The notes under the pieces were generated by a model, which saw nothing but the letters and a program-made list of their open reading frames with translations, ran no database searches and was not told where the DNA came from. Position numbers and translations under genes: made by a program. From Fibrobacteraceae bacterium (GTDB lineage Bacteria > Fibrobacterota > Fibrobacteria > Fibrobacterales > Fibrobacteraceae): DNA of 14,888 nt. The stretch is taken from assembly GCA_023231365.1 (NCBI GenBank), contig JALNVO010000040.1, forward strand, positions 1-14,888, given 5' to 3'. Shown here one piece after another: positions 1 to 6,335 of the stretch (positions are counted from its first letter, which is position 1; each line of letters opens with the position of its first letter).

Positions 1-142
1 CTGCGGTTCGGTCATACAACCAAGCAAGCTCGGTTGTGCGACACTCACCTTGCGTGGTATTGACGCTTCGCGTCACCCCTGCGGTTCGGTCATACAACCA
101 AGCAAGCTCGGTTGTGTGACACTCACCTTGCGTGGTATTGAC
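1..142. repeat. Tandem pair of 64-nt palindromic intergenic repeats
   Basis: Two copies lie at 1-64 and 79-142 (period 78) and differ at one base, C at 39 versus T at 117. Each contains an imperfect dyad: gtcatacaacc pairs with ggttgtgtgac around a short centre. In copy 2 the arms pair over 11 positions with one T-G wobble; in copy 1 the C/T change breaks one pair. The 14-nt linker begins inside another dyad, gacgc-ttc-gcgtc (62-74). No reading frame is supported here. The left edge of the window may cut a longer array. It is probably a genome-specific dispersed repeat, but its family is not identified. Confidence 0.8.
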
Positions 143-369
143 CACTTTTGCGCTTGCGCATTTGCTCATGCAACTCAGGCTATGTACATACAAGCATGCC
201 CGCAGCTTTCGTTTTAGCGAGCAATCGTTCCTGCCATTGCTTGGTTTTGCTTATTTTTTCCTTTCATAAAGCAATTTTTAGAGGTTCCTTTAAGTAAAAG
301 GAATCTTTTATAGGTACAAAAAAATTACATTTTTAAATGTAAAGAATGATTTAAATCAAAGGATTCTTT
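143..369 (+). promoter_or_regulatory. AT-rich upstream region of the LuxR-TPR gene with several dyads
   Basis: No coding region is seen here. Inverted repeats are: tgcgc-tt-gcgca (149-160), tatgtacata (181-190), ttccttt/aaaggaa with a 5-nt loop (285-303), ttacattt-tt-aaatgtaa (325-342, perfect 8-bp arms) and gatttaaatc (348-357). The last two lie just before the AAAGGA ribosome site (358-363). A near match to the TAnnTTTG core (tacatttt, 326-333) falls inside the 325-342 dyad. That dyad is therefore a plausible operator over the promoter, possibly for autoregulation; this is inference. Confidence 0.4.
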
Positions 370-1689
370 TTGACGCCTCGGCAACGTGAAATCTTTACGC
401 TTCTTAAAAGCGGTCTCTCCAATCAAGAGATTTGTGCTCGGTTGTGTATTTCTTTGGATACAGTAAAGAGCCATTTAAAAGAAATTTATAAGGCGTTGGG
501 CGTAAATAACCGGATGGAGGCTGTTTGCTCTTGTGCCAATTCCTCTCCAGATGGGATGCCTTACCTTTTTATTATTTATGAAGATTCTGTGTGTACAGAT
601 CCGGAAGCAAGCCGGTGTTTTACATCCTTTTTGGATAGTTTTGGTAAAAACTCCTTTATGTCGCTTGTGATGCCGCAGTCTTCCGGTTATGAATCGGCTA
701 AACCGGCATTTTCTCTAAGGTTTATTTTTTCAGATGTTCAGAAAAAAGTGCTTTATGTCTCCTTGCATCATTCTTTGATGCGACCGATTCTCTGGTCGGA
801 ATCCGCAGATTTGTCTTCTCCTGACTTGGATTTGGCGGGGCTTCGGTTGGCGGTGAACGCAGTCCTTCAGATTCAGATAGCGGCTTCGGAACTTTATGTG
901 CAAAGACCCGAGCTTCAAAAACACTGGTGGTTTTCTACGTTTTATGCCAAACGCGTTATGCAATCGCGCACCAAGGATGGCTTTGAAAAAGCATTGAATG
1001 TTTTGGAGGGCGCTCGTGCGATTGTTCCAGATCAGCCGCTTCTTTTGTATTTCCTTGGGTTGAATTGGTATCGGGCCGTGCTGGAGCGCTGGGTGGATTC
1101 TAAAGAAGCTTCCGTGAAGATGGTGGAGTGCGCAAGTCATGCGATGCGCTATGCCCCGGAATCTCAATATTCATTGGTCTTGTCTGGAATAGCCAATTTC
1201 CTTACTAGAAATGTTTCTTTGACGATCAAGAATTTTTTGAAGGCTTTGGAAATCAATCCTTTTAATTTGCTTGCGCATCAATTTCTTTCACAGGTTTACA
1301 CCTTAATAGGAGAAGAGAAAAAAGGCTTGGATGTATTGATGAATTTGAGGCGCATCGCACCACAAGTAGCAGATACTCCTAATAATATAGCAGGCGAATC
1401 TCTTCTTTATTTTATGATTTCAGATTTCGAAAAATGTGAAAGCCTTTGCCGGGAGACTCTTTTTGTCATGCCGGATCATCTCATATCCAGGCTTTTGCTG
1501 ATAGCGTCTCTGGGGCGTCAAGGATTTATTCAAGAGGGCAATCGACAAGTGGAATTATTGATGAAAATACATCCCACTTTTAAACCTGCGGATTTGATGG
1601 GACTTTTGATGGGCATTCAGCCGGAAAAGCGTCGACTTATCGTGGAAGGGGTGCAACTTTCCGGTCTCAAAGTCGATATTCCTTTTTAA
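370..1689 (+). CDS. LuxR-type HTH transcriptional regulator with C-terminal TPR region
   Basis: Likely a cytoplasmic one-component transcription regulator of 439 aa. Residues 2-54 are a good LuxR/GerE HTH: TPRQRE at the start, SNQEI in the turn region, then the recognition helix around TVKSHL and a closing NNRMEAV. Residues about 110-175 resemble the degenerate TolB/FlgO-like segment of CadC-type TPR regulators (a strand, 'LW', then a helix). Residues about 200-402 form a helical TPR-like array, with typical spacing in KALEINPFNLLAHQFL. The HTH sits at the N-terminus, the reverse of most LuxR proteins. The start is TTG at 370: an in-frame TAA at 352-354 rules out a longer start, and AAAGGA lies 6 nt upstream. 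There is no receiver domain and no membrane segment, so the input is probably a protein or peptide sensed by the TPRs (inference). The gene downstream is the likely partner. Confidence 0.8.
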   Translation: MTPRQREIFTLLKSGLSNQEICARLCISLDTVKSHLKEIYKALGVNNRMEAVCSCANSSPDGMPYLFIIYEDSVCTDPEASRCFTSFLDSFGKNSFMSLVMPQSSGYESAKPAFSLRFIFSDVQKKVLYVSLHHSLMRPILWSESADLSSPDLDLAGLRLAVNAVLQIQIAASELYVQRPELQKHWWFSTFYAKRVMQSRTKDGFEKALNVLEGARAIVPDQPLLLYFLGLNWYRAVLERWVDSKEASVKMVECASHAMRYAPESQYSLVLSGIANFLTRNVSLTIKNFLKALEINPFNLLAHQFLSQVYTLIGEEKKGLDVLMNLRRIAPQVADTPNNIAGESLLYFMISDFEKCESLCRETLFVMPDHLISRLLLIASLGRQGFIQEGNRQVELLMKIHPTFKPADLMGLLMGIQPEKRRLIVEGVQLSGLKVDIPF

Positions 1690-1713
1690 TAAGTTTTCAA
1701 AAATGTGAAAAAA

Positions 1714-1733
1714 AATCACTCCTTTGGGTGATT
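1714..1733 (-). terminator. Hairpin with T-run on the minus strand, between LuxR-TPR and papain-like genes
   Basis: An 8-bp stem (with one T-G wobble) and a CTTT loop are seen at 1714-1733. The T-run that would make it an intrinsic terminator lies on the minus-strand side (an A9 tract at 1707-1715 on the plus strand). On the plus strand it is followed by gtaccaaaattt, so it would at most attenuate read-through from the upstream gene. No minus-strand gene ends here, so its role may be to stop antisense transcription. Confidence 0.45.
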
Positions 1734-1783
1734 GTACCAAAATTTCGAATAAAATATATATGCCATTATATTTAAGGAATATA

Positions 1784-2764
1784 ATGGCTCAAATAGATGT
1801 AAATTCATTAGAAGCTGCCGACATCATTACTTTTGATGGTGAAAAAGATGATGTCTTAAGTCAGTTGATATGTCTTTTGACTGATTCGGAAGTGAGCCAT
1901 GCCGCCATTTTTATCCAGCAAAATCCAGCCCTTCTTGCAGATGCCGGTTTGGTGGGCCTTGCTCTGCATCAAGTTGCAGATGTGGGCGATCCGCTCCGCG
2001 TTGTCCATATAGGTCGCTTGAATAATGCAACTTCTGTCAATCGTTTGCCGATTACAGATATAGCCCGCAAGTATGTCGCGGAAGATCTGGTATATCCGAT
2101 GCCGGATCTCATTATGGTGGGGCTCATTCTCATTTATAAGAATTTCTCTAAAGTAGGCTTAAGACAATCCCTAGTGATCGCTTTTCTTAAAGCAGCGACG
2201 GTGTTCATTTCCCATATTCTAGATGAAAAGAAATACCAGGGAAAGCATCCGATGATTTGCTCGGAGTTTGTTTATCACTGCTATGCAGAAGCCTCATCTT
2301 CTAATCCCGATTTGGCCTTGCATCTCGAGGACGCCGATCTCCGCCGCGGATTCCCTTCCCGGGAAATGTCTTTGGTGGATCATTTGAAGTCTTATAGCCA
2401 AGCGCGGGGCTTTTCTCTCGAGACACCACTTTTGAACAATAATTTGGATGAGTCTGATGATGACATTATCGACCCGATGGTGGCTGCCAAAAATCTGCTG
2501 GCTTCGTTGAAAGAAAAAACATTTGATTTCGGCCACAGATCTCTTTATGCGGATAATGAACATCTCAGCTTGGTCGTCAGAAATTTTCTTACCGCATACA
2601 ATAAACTTTGTTCGATATCTCCAGCACGTAATTTGGGTGGGCTTTTGGCAGATTCTTATGCAGCTCAAGCGATGTTCGTCACTCCGAATGATTTATTGAA
2701 TCATATAACGAATGTGAACAATTTGGGCAAATTTCCGATTTATCGAGATCCCAAAAAACACTAG
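1784..2764 (+). CDS. Permuted papain-like (YiiX/NlpC-P60 superfamily) protein
   Basis: A 326-aa protein. The N-terminal half carries the signature of the circularly permuted papain fold seen in YiiX/YaeF/LRAT-type enzymes: a first strand ADIITF (about 12-17), then the catalytic-type His in VSHAAIF (H39), and much later the nucleophile-type Cys in MICSEFVYHCY (C159). Family members act as amidases, peptidases or acyltransferases; the substrate here is unknown. The third catalytic residue is not obvious. No signal peptide is seen, so it is probably cytoplasmic; hydrophobic stretches at about 108-118 and 129-143 could contact a membrane. Residues 215-326 match no family I know. ATG 1784 was chosen over an in-frame ATG at 1724 because AAGGA lies 5 nt upstream and the 20 extra residues do not resemble the family. 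It follows the regulator by 94 nt in the same direction, so co-expression is plausible. Confidence 0.65.
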   Translation: MAQIDVNSLEAADIITFDGEKDDVLSQLICLLTDSEVSHAAIFIQQNPALLADAGLVGLALHQVADVGDPLRVVHIGRLNNATSVNRLPITDIARKYVAEDLVYPMPDLIMVGLILIYKNFSKVGLRQSLVIAFLKAATVFISHILDEKKYQGKHPMICSEFVYHCYAEASSSNPDLALHLEDADLRRGFPSREMSLVDHLKSYSQARGFSLETPLLNNNLDESDDDIIDPMVAAKNLLASLKEKTFDFGHRSLYADNEHLSLVVRNFLTAYNKLCSISPARNLGGLLADSYAAQAMFVTPNDLLNHITNVNNLGKFPIYRDPKKH

Positions 2765-2778
2765 TGTTTGAGGGGAGC

Positions 2779-2811
2779 AAGCCCGCTTTCTCGGATGGAG
2801 AAGGCGGGCTT
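2779..2811 (+). terminator. Rho-independent terminator after the papain-like gene
   Basis: A 14-bp stem, aagcccgctttctc against gagaaggcgggctt with one T-G wobble, closes on the loop ggatg and runs into ttctttt. It starts 14 nt after the stop codon of the papain-like gene. The opposite strand has no T-run after the stem, so it mainly serves the plus strand, though it may also help block transcripts leaving holA. Confidence 0.9.
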
Positions 2812-2820
2812 TTCTTTTAT

Positions 2821-2931
2821 GTAGTCAAAATCTAGGTGTGCCTAAGATAGATGTCTACATCCAGAATCCATTAGAGGTGAACAAGGGCGGAGAATTGTTG
2901 ACGATGTGGAAGCTAAAGGAACCCGGGGACT
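2821..2931 (+). pseudogene. Possible coding remnant, unidentified
   Basis: This stretch between the terminator and the holA stop codon has one open plus-strand frame (phase of 2838) that reads like real protein, e.g. VPKIDVYIQNPLEV and GGELLTMWKLKEPGDF. The frame runs on antisense to the holA 3' end and stops at 2998-3000. There is no ATG and no ribosome site, and the frame opens inside the terminator. It may be the decayed tail of a gene displaced by rearrangement, or chance. I do not recognise the family. Confidence 0.25.
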
Positions 2932-3936
2932 TCATCTTACGACGAGAGTTGCAAGAGATAGTTCAAGCCCCATACGACTGTCGCAAATGCCGTTTTTAAT
3001 TTCGCTGTCGAGCTTGCATAGATGCTTGATGACGCGGCAGAGTAATGGCTGCGGCCAATTCATCGCTTTGCGGGGCTCATTTAATTTGGTGCAAAAAAGC
3101 CATTCATTTACGCCGAGTTTGGACGCGATTTCTTTAGGGGGCGTGTGTCTGTCGAGCATTGCGCGCACATGCAGGAGGCGCACGGCATAGGATTCAAGTG
3201 CTGAGATGATGGCAATTCCATCTACCCCGGAATCCAGCAACTCCCGGAGTTTTTTTGTATACGCTTGTGGATTGCGGTCTCCGAAAAATTCGCGGATCTC
3301 GAAGGCTGCTATTTCTCTTTGCGGAACGATCATCAACTTTACTTGTTCCAACGAAATTTCTTTGCCATTGGGGTCGAGCAAAAGGATTTTTTTCAGCTCA
3401 GAGTCGATTACGGCGAGATCCGTTCCGAGAGCATCGGCGACATAGCTCACGGCCATAGGTTCTATGCGTCTGCCGAAGTCGGTTTGTACGTGCTGCGTTA
3501 TCCATTTGGGAATATCCCATTCGCGCGGGGTCTCGTATTTTTCAATTGTACCCGCTTCTTTAAGCGCCTTGTGCAATGATCCCGAACTCTTGTTTCCGCC
3601 TTCGTCCTTTTTGGTAGCGCGGGCGGTGAGTTTTGTAAATTCAAGGAGCAACTGACAATTTGGTTTTGTCAAAATCCAAGACGCGAGAGCTTCAGCATCG
3701 TTTGTATGCAGAGCATCGCATTTGCGGACAATAACAGTCTGTTCACCGGCAAAGAGGGAGCAAGAATCACAAGCTTCCATTACGGCATCTGCAATGGAGG
3801 GAACGTTTGTATCTGTCGCAAAAAGAATTTTGCGGGCGAGGGGATCGTCCTTGCGGTCGCCTAAAGTTTTGTCGAGGAATTGCCCTATGCGGCGTTCCTT
3901 ATCAAATTCATTGTCTCCCACAAGAGCAAGAATCAT
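2932..3936 (-). CDS. holA: DNA polymerase III subunit delta
   Basis: This is the clamp-loader delta subunit, which opens the beta sliding clamp within the DnaX complex during replication. It has 334 aa, close to the usual 330-345. The N-terminus ILALVGDNEFDKERRI matches the family's degenerate nucleotide-fold start. The central AVSYVADALGTDLAVIDSELKKILLL (about 163-188) is the typical delta domain-II motif. The C-terminal third, with REFFGDRNPQAYTKKLRELL and ALESYAVRLLHVRAM, is the helical collar domain. The sequence ends with a TGA at 2932-2934. The ATG lies 9 nt after greA, and AAAGG, overlapping the greA stop codon, is its ribosome site, so the two are co-transcribed and probably translationally coupled. 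HolA diverges quickly, so the call rests on overall pattern and length. Confidence 0.88.
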   Translation of the reverse strand: MILALVGDNEFDKERRIGQFLDKTLGDRKDDPLARKILFATDTNVPSIADAVMEACDSCSLFAGEQTVIVRKCDALHTNDAEALASWILTKPNCQLLLEFTKLTARATKKDEGGNKSSGSLHKALKEAGTIEKYETPREWDIPKWITQHVQTDFGRRIEPMAVSYVADALGTDLAVIDSELKKILLLDPNGKEISLEQVKLMIVPQREIAAFEIREFFGDRNPQAYTKKLRELLDSGVDGIAIISALESYAVRLLHVRAMLDRHTPPKEIASKLGVNEWLFCTKLNEPRKAMNWPQPLLCRVIKHLCKLDSEIKNGICDSRMGLELSLATLVVR

Positions 3937-3945
3937 CTGCGGCCT

Positions 3946-4413
3946 TTATCTGACATCGATGATTTCGAATTGGTTTTCACCTTTTGGGGTGATAACTGTC
4001 GCAACTTCGCCCTTTTTCTTACCCAAGAAGGCCTTGCCGATGGGGCTTGTAAAGCTGATTTTCCCGTTGATGGCGTCTATGCCTTCCGGGGAGACGATTG
4101 TGTAGACGATTTCCTTGCCGGTCTTCAGATTTTTCGCTGTAACTGTAGCTCCGAATTTGACTGTATCGGATTTGGCGGGATCGTATTTGATGACCGTTGC
4201 ACGTGCTACTCGGTCTTCGAGATAGTTGATGCGCGATTCAATTTCGCCTTGGCGGTCTTTGGCTGCATGATAAGCAAAATTTTCGCTCAAATCACCTTGT
4301 GCACGGGCTTCTGCAATTTCATCGATGATTTTAGGGCGCTCAACTTTTTTTAAATTTTCCAACTCTTTAGTGAGTTGGTCATAAGTTTCTTGTGTAACGG
4401 GTATAGTATCCAT
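3946..4413 (-). CDS. greA: Transcription elongation factor GreA
   Basis: GreA binds RNA polymerase in the secondary channel and stimulates cleavage of backtracked RNA. Its 155 aa match the usual 155-160. Residues 1-75 form the N-terminal coiled coil. Its tip carries the key acidic pair D41 and E44 in GDLSENFAYHAAK, at the same numbers as in E. coli; F46-A47 replaces the more common A-E there. Residues about 80-155 form the FKBP-like domain, including SPIGKAFLGKKKGE. It is the first gene of the greA-holA pair and diverges from argJ over a 59-nt gap that must hold both promoters. No clear TAnnTTTG core was found for it. Confidence 0.96.
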   Translation of the reverse strand: MDTIPVTQETYDQLTKELENLKKVERPKIIDEIAEARAQGDLSENFAYHAAKDRQGEIESRINYLEDRVARATVIKYDPAKSDTVKFGATVTAKNLKTGKEIVYTIVSPEGIDAINGKISFTSPIGKAFLGKKKGEVATVITPKGENQFEIIDVR

Positions 4414-4438
4414 ACTCGGAAAGTTACAAAATTTTCAG

Positions 4439-4458
4439 TGCCCGTGGACTGTCGGGCA
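4439..4458 (+). promoter_or_regulatory. Hairpin in the greA/argJ divergent gap, abutting the argJ ribosome site
   Basis: tgcccg (4439-4444) and cgggca (4453-4458) form a 6-bp GC-rich stem with an 8-nt loop. The stem ends on the first base of AAAGGA (4458-4463), the argJ ribosome-binding site. It could be a mild translational control element or an operator; no known riboswitch or ARG-box pattern was recognised. Confidence 0.3.
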
Positions 4459-4472
4459 AAGGAAGATGTGAT

Positions 4473-5681
4473 ATGTTGACGATGTTGAAAGATGGAGGTG
4501 TTTGTTCCCCCAAAGGTTTTGTCGCCTCGGGAATGATTGCTGGGATTAAAACGAGTGGCAAGCCGGATATGGCACTCCTCAAGAGTGAAAAGGCTGCGCG
4601 CTGCTTTGCCGTGTTCACGACAAACAAGGTAAAGGCTGCACCTGTGCTTTATGATAAATCGGTCTTAGAACACGCCCATTTTGCGTCTGCCGTCATCGTC
4701 AACAGCGGCAATGCCAATGCGTGCACGGGCCCTCAGGGTTATGCGGATAGTGAACGCACTGCGGTTCTCGTAGAACAGGCTCTGGGGCTTGCTCCAAAGA
4801 GCGCTCTCGTTTGTAGCACCGGGGTTATAGGACATTTGATGCCGATGGATAAAGTGGAAGCGGCGATTCCCGTTTTGGTGAAGAATCTTCACGAAGGGGC
4901 TTCCGAAGAATTCGGCACCGCTATTCTTACGACCGACCGCGTGCTCAAGTCTCTTGCGATTGAAATTGAAACTGCAAAGGGGACCGTCCGCATAGGTGGC
5001 TGCTGCAAAGGCAGCGGTATGATTCACCCGAATATGGCGACGATGCTTGCTTTTATTACAACTGACATCGGAATGCCTATTGATTTCTTTGCCGAGTTCC
5101 GCGCAAATATCGATGATTCTTTTAATGCTATTACAGTGGATGGCGACACCAGTACGAACGATACTTGCATTCTTCTTGCGAATGGTATGAGCGGAATTCA
5201 CTATTCCGACTTGTCCATTTCGGAGCAGGGCGAATTCCGTGCAGCTTTGATGACCGTCATGAAGGAGCTTGCTAAGGACATTGCCCGGGATGGTGAAGGT
5301 TCTACGAAGTTTATTGAAATCCGCGTCGAGAAAGCCGAAAGCCACAAGGACGCCCTTAAAATGGCCCGGTTTATTGGTACGAGTAACCTCGCCAAGTGCG
5401 CTATGTTTGGTGAAGATCCGAATTGGGGACGCATTCTTTCGAGTGCGGGTTCCAGCGGCGTGAATATGATTGCAGAACATACGGACCTTTATTTCGGCGA
5501 TGTTCAAGTACTTGCAAACGGTCGCCCTGTAGATGCGGATAAGAAAAAACTTGAATCGGTTGTCTGTCAGCGTGAATACAAAGTAACTCTTGTACTCAAT
5601 ATCGGCGAAGCGGCTGCTTCCGCTTATACCTGCGACTTAAGCTACGATTACGTGAAGATTAATGCGGAATATACGACCTGA
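4473..5681 (+). CDS. argJ: Glutamate N-acetyltransferase / amino-acid acetyltransferase ArgJ
   Basis: ArgJ moves the acetyl group from N-acetylornithine to glutamate, recycling it in arginine synthesis; bifunctional forms also use acetyl-CoA. The protein of 402 aa is full length. The self-cleavage site is visible at KGSGMIHPNMATML, where T190 becomes the new N-terminal nucleophile of the beta chain. CSTGVIG (114-120) supplies the oxyanion-hole Thr-Gly, and TTDR (153-156) and DGDTSTND (223-230) are family motifs. The C-terminus closes with SYDYVKINAEYTT, as is usual. ATG 4473 has AAAGGA 9 nt upstream; ATG 4482 is an alternative. Whether it is mono- or bifunctional cannot be read from the sequence. 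It stands alone, with no other arg gene in the window. Confidence 0.97.
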   Translation: MLTMLKDGGVCSPKGFVASGMIAGIKTSGKPDMALLKSEKAARCFAVFTTNKVKAAPVLYDKSVLEHAHFASAVIVNSGNANACTGPQGYADSERTAVLVEQALGLAPKSALVCSTGVIGHLMPMDKVEAAIPVLVKNLHEGASEEFGTAILTTDRVLKSLAIEIETAKGTVRIGGCCKGSGMIHPNMATMLAFITTDIGMPIDFFAEFRANIDDSFNAITVDGDTSTNDTCILLANGMSGIHYSDLSISEQGEFRAALMTVMKELAKDIARDGEGSTKFIEIRVEKAESHKDALKMARFIGTSNLAKCAMFGEDPNWGRILSSAGSSGVNMIAEHTDLYFGDVQVLANGRPVDADKKKLESVVCQREYKVTLVLNIGEAAASAYTCDLSYDYVKINAEYTT

Positions 5682-5813
5682 TCGATAGTTGAAATTTAAA
5701 AGACATCTGCGAGGAACCTGAGTCTCTCCCTGAAGGTTTCGTCCGGTACTAAGCGCTAAAGTGTAGAGAAACTTTGTCTCTTGCTCGGTTTTTTGACTTT
5801 TGGACTGCTTCAT
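5637..5813 (-). CDS. Possible small protein, 58 aa, antisense to the argJ 3' end
   Basis: An open frame begins at ATG 5813 with AAAGGAG seven nt upstream, a better ribosome site than many real genes here have. The product starts MKQSKSQKTEQETKFLY and is basic, with no known motif or membrane segment. Its last 45 nt overlap the argJ coding end on the other strand. The frame also continues upstream to ATG 5849. It may be a small gene, a decayed remnant in this degraded gap, or chance. Confidence 0.2.
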   Translation of the reverse strand: MKQSKSQKTEQETKFLYTLALSTGRNLQGETQVPRRCLLNFNYRSGRIFRINLHVIVA

Positions 5814-5975
5814 TGTCGACTCCTTTATCTCGGCAATAAAGGCAAACATGCGTGTCTTTGCACTGCTTAACTTGTACGTAATTCACTTCGCCAGAACAAT
5901 TTTTAGTCAAAAGAAACCTCCGTGCTCTGCGCGGGGCTTCCGTATTCTATAGCTATGCTTGGAGTATAGTAAACC
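5682..5975. other. Gene-poor stretch between argJ and the IS remnant
   Basis: Apart from the doubtful small minus-strand frame (up to 5813), I see no gene. It holds a 7-bp inverted repeat cctttat/ataaagg with a 7-nt loop (5822-5842), and a weak agaga/tctct stem (5765-5781) that is too far from the T6 run at 5789-5794 to be a good argJ terminator. The region looks degraded, consistent with insertion-sequence decay. Confidence 0.4.
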
Positions 5976-6244
5976 GGTAATGGCAATGAGGGCATAGATT
6001 CCTTGGACAGGCAAATGTCCAGAAAGATGACGTTCACCAGGTTCTTGAAATACCACCGGATCAGAGCGTGAGCTTTTTGGTCGGCTTCTTGAAAGGCCGG
6101 AGCGCAATAAAGATATTCGACCGTCACAAGAATCTTCGCAAAAAATACTGGGGCATGCATTTCTGGTCGACCGGCTACTTCGTGAGCGCTGTCGGAGTGA
6201 ATGAAGAGCAGGTCGCGAAATATGTCCGGCATATCTTGATTTAG
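5976..6244 (+). pseudogene. tnpA: IS200/IS605-family TnpA transposase remnant (3' part, frameshifted)
   Basis: From 6029 to the TAG at 6242-6244 an open frame of 71 codons reads as the C-terminal half of a Y1/HUH transposase. It has LEIPPDQSVS, then GFLKGRSAIKIF, LRKKYWGMHFW and GYFVSAVG. It also has the helix with the likely catalytic tyrosine in VAKYV (Tyr codon 6221-6223). The metal-binding His-x-His pair is damaged: the frame reads DDVH where the family has DHVH, a change explained by one base. Upstream, matching residues (GIDSLDRQM) continue in a different phase back to a TAA at 5970-5972, so a frameshift lies near 6020-6029. No start codon or N-terminal third is recognisable, and no TnpB is present. 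It is an inactive fossil lying between argJ and mtaB, which point towards each other. Confidence 0.85.
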
Positions 6245-6248
6245 ATAG

Positions 6249-6306
6249 CCCCCCCCCCTTTTTGTGAGGTTTAGGGATCTGTTCCCGCCACTCCTTTTAG
6301 GGGTGG
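6249..6306. mobile_element. Possible right end of the IS200/IS605 remnant: C10-T5 tract and hairpin
   Basis: Just after the transposase stop comes a run of ten C (6249-6258) and five T. Then a 7-bp hairpin, ccactcc-tttta-ggggtgg with one T-G pair, spans 6288-6306. IS200/IS605 elements carry subterminal hairpins beyond the tnpA stop, so this may be the old right end; the left end was not found. Alternatively the hairpin could weakly terminate mtaB, but no T-run follows it on the minus strand. Confidence 0.35.
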
Positions 6307-6335
6307 TTATTTAGAAATGCCTTATTTTAAAAAAT

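Noticed and set aside
1..142. Direct repeats suggesting a CRISPR array
   Set aside because: Only two copies, with a 64-nt unit and a 14-nt linker that is itself part of a dyad. No array of similar-length unique spacers and no cas gene.
3722..4353. Overlapping plus-strand frames of 127 and 157 aa
   Set aside because: They are antisense to holA and greA and show no protein-family pattern.
4665..5507. 280-aa open frame on the minus strand
   Set aside because: Entirely antisense to argJ, whose motifs are complete. No ribosome site and no recognisable family.
5765..5794. Weak hairpin plus T6 as an argJ terminator
   Set aside because: The 5-bp stem is separated from the T-run by 7 nt, so it does not fit an intrinsic terminator.
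5903..6232. 109-aa minus-strand frame in the intergenic gap
   Set aside because: It is the reverse of the transposase remnant, which is clearly recognisable on the plus strand.
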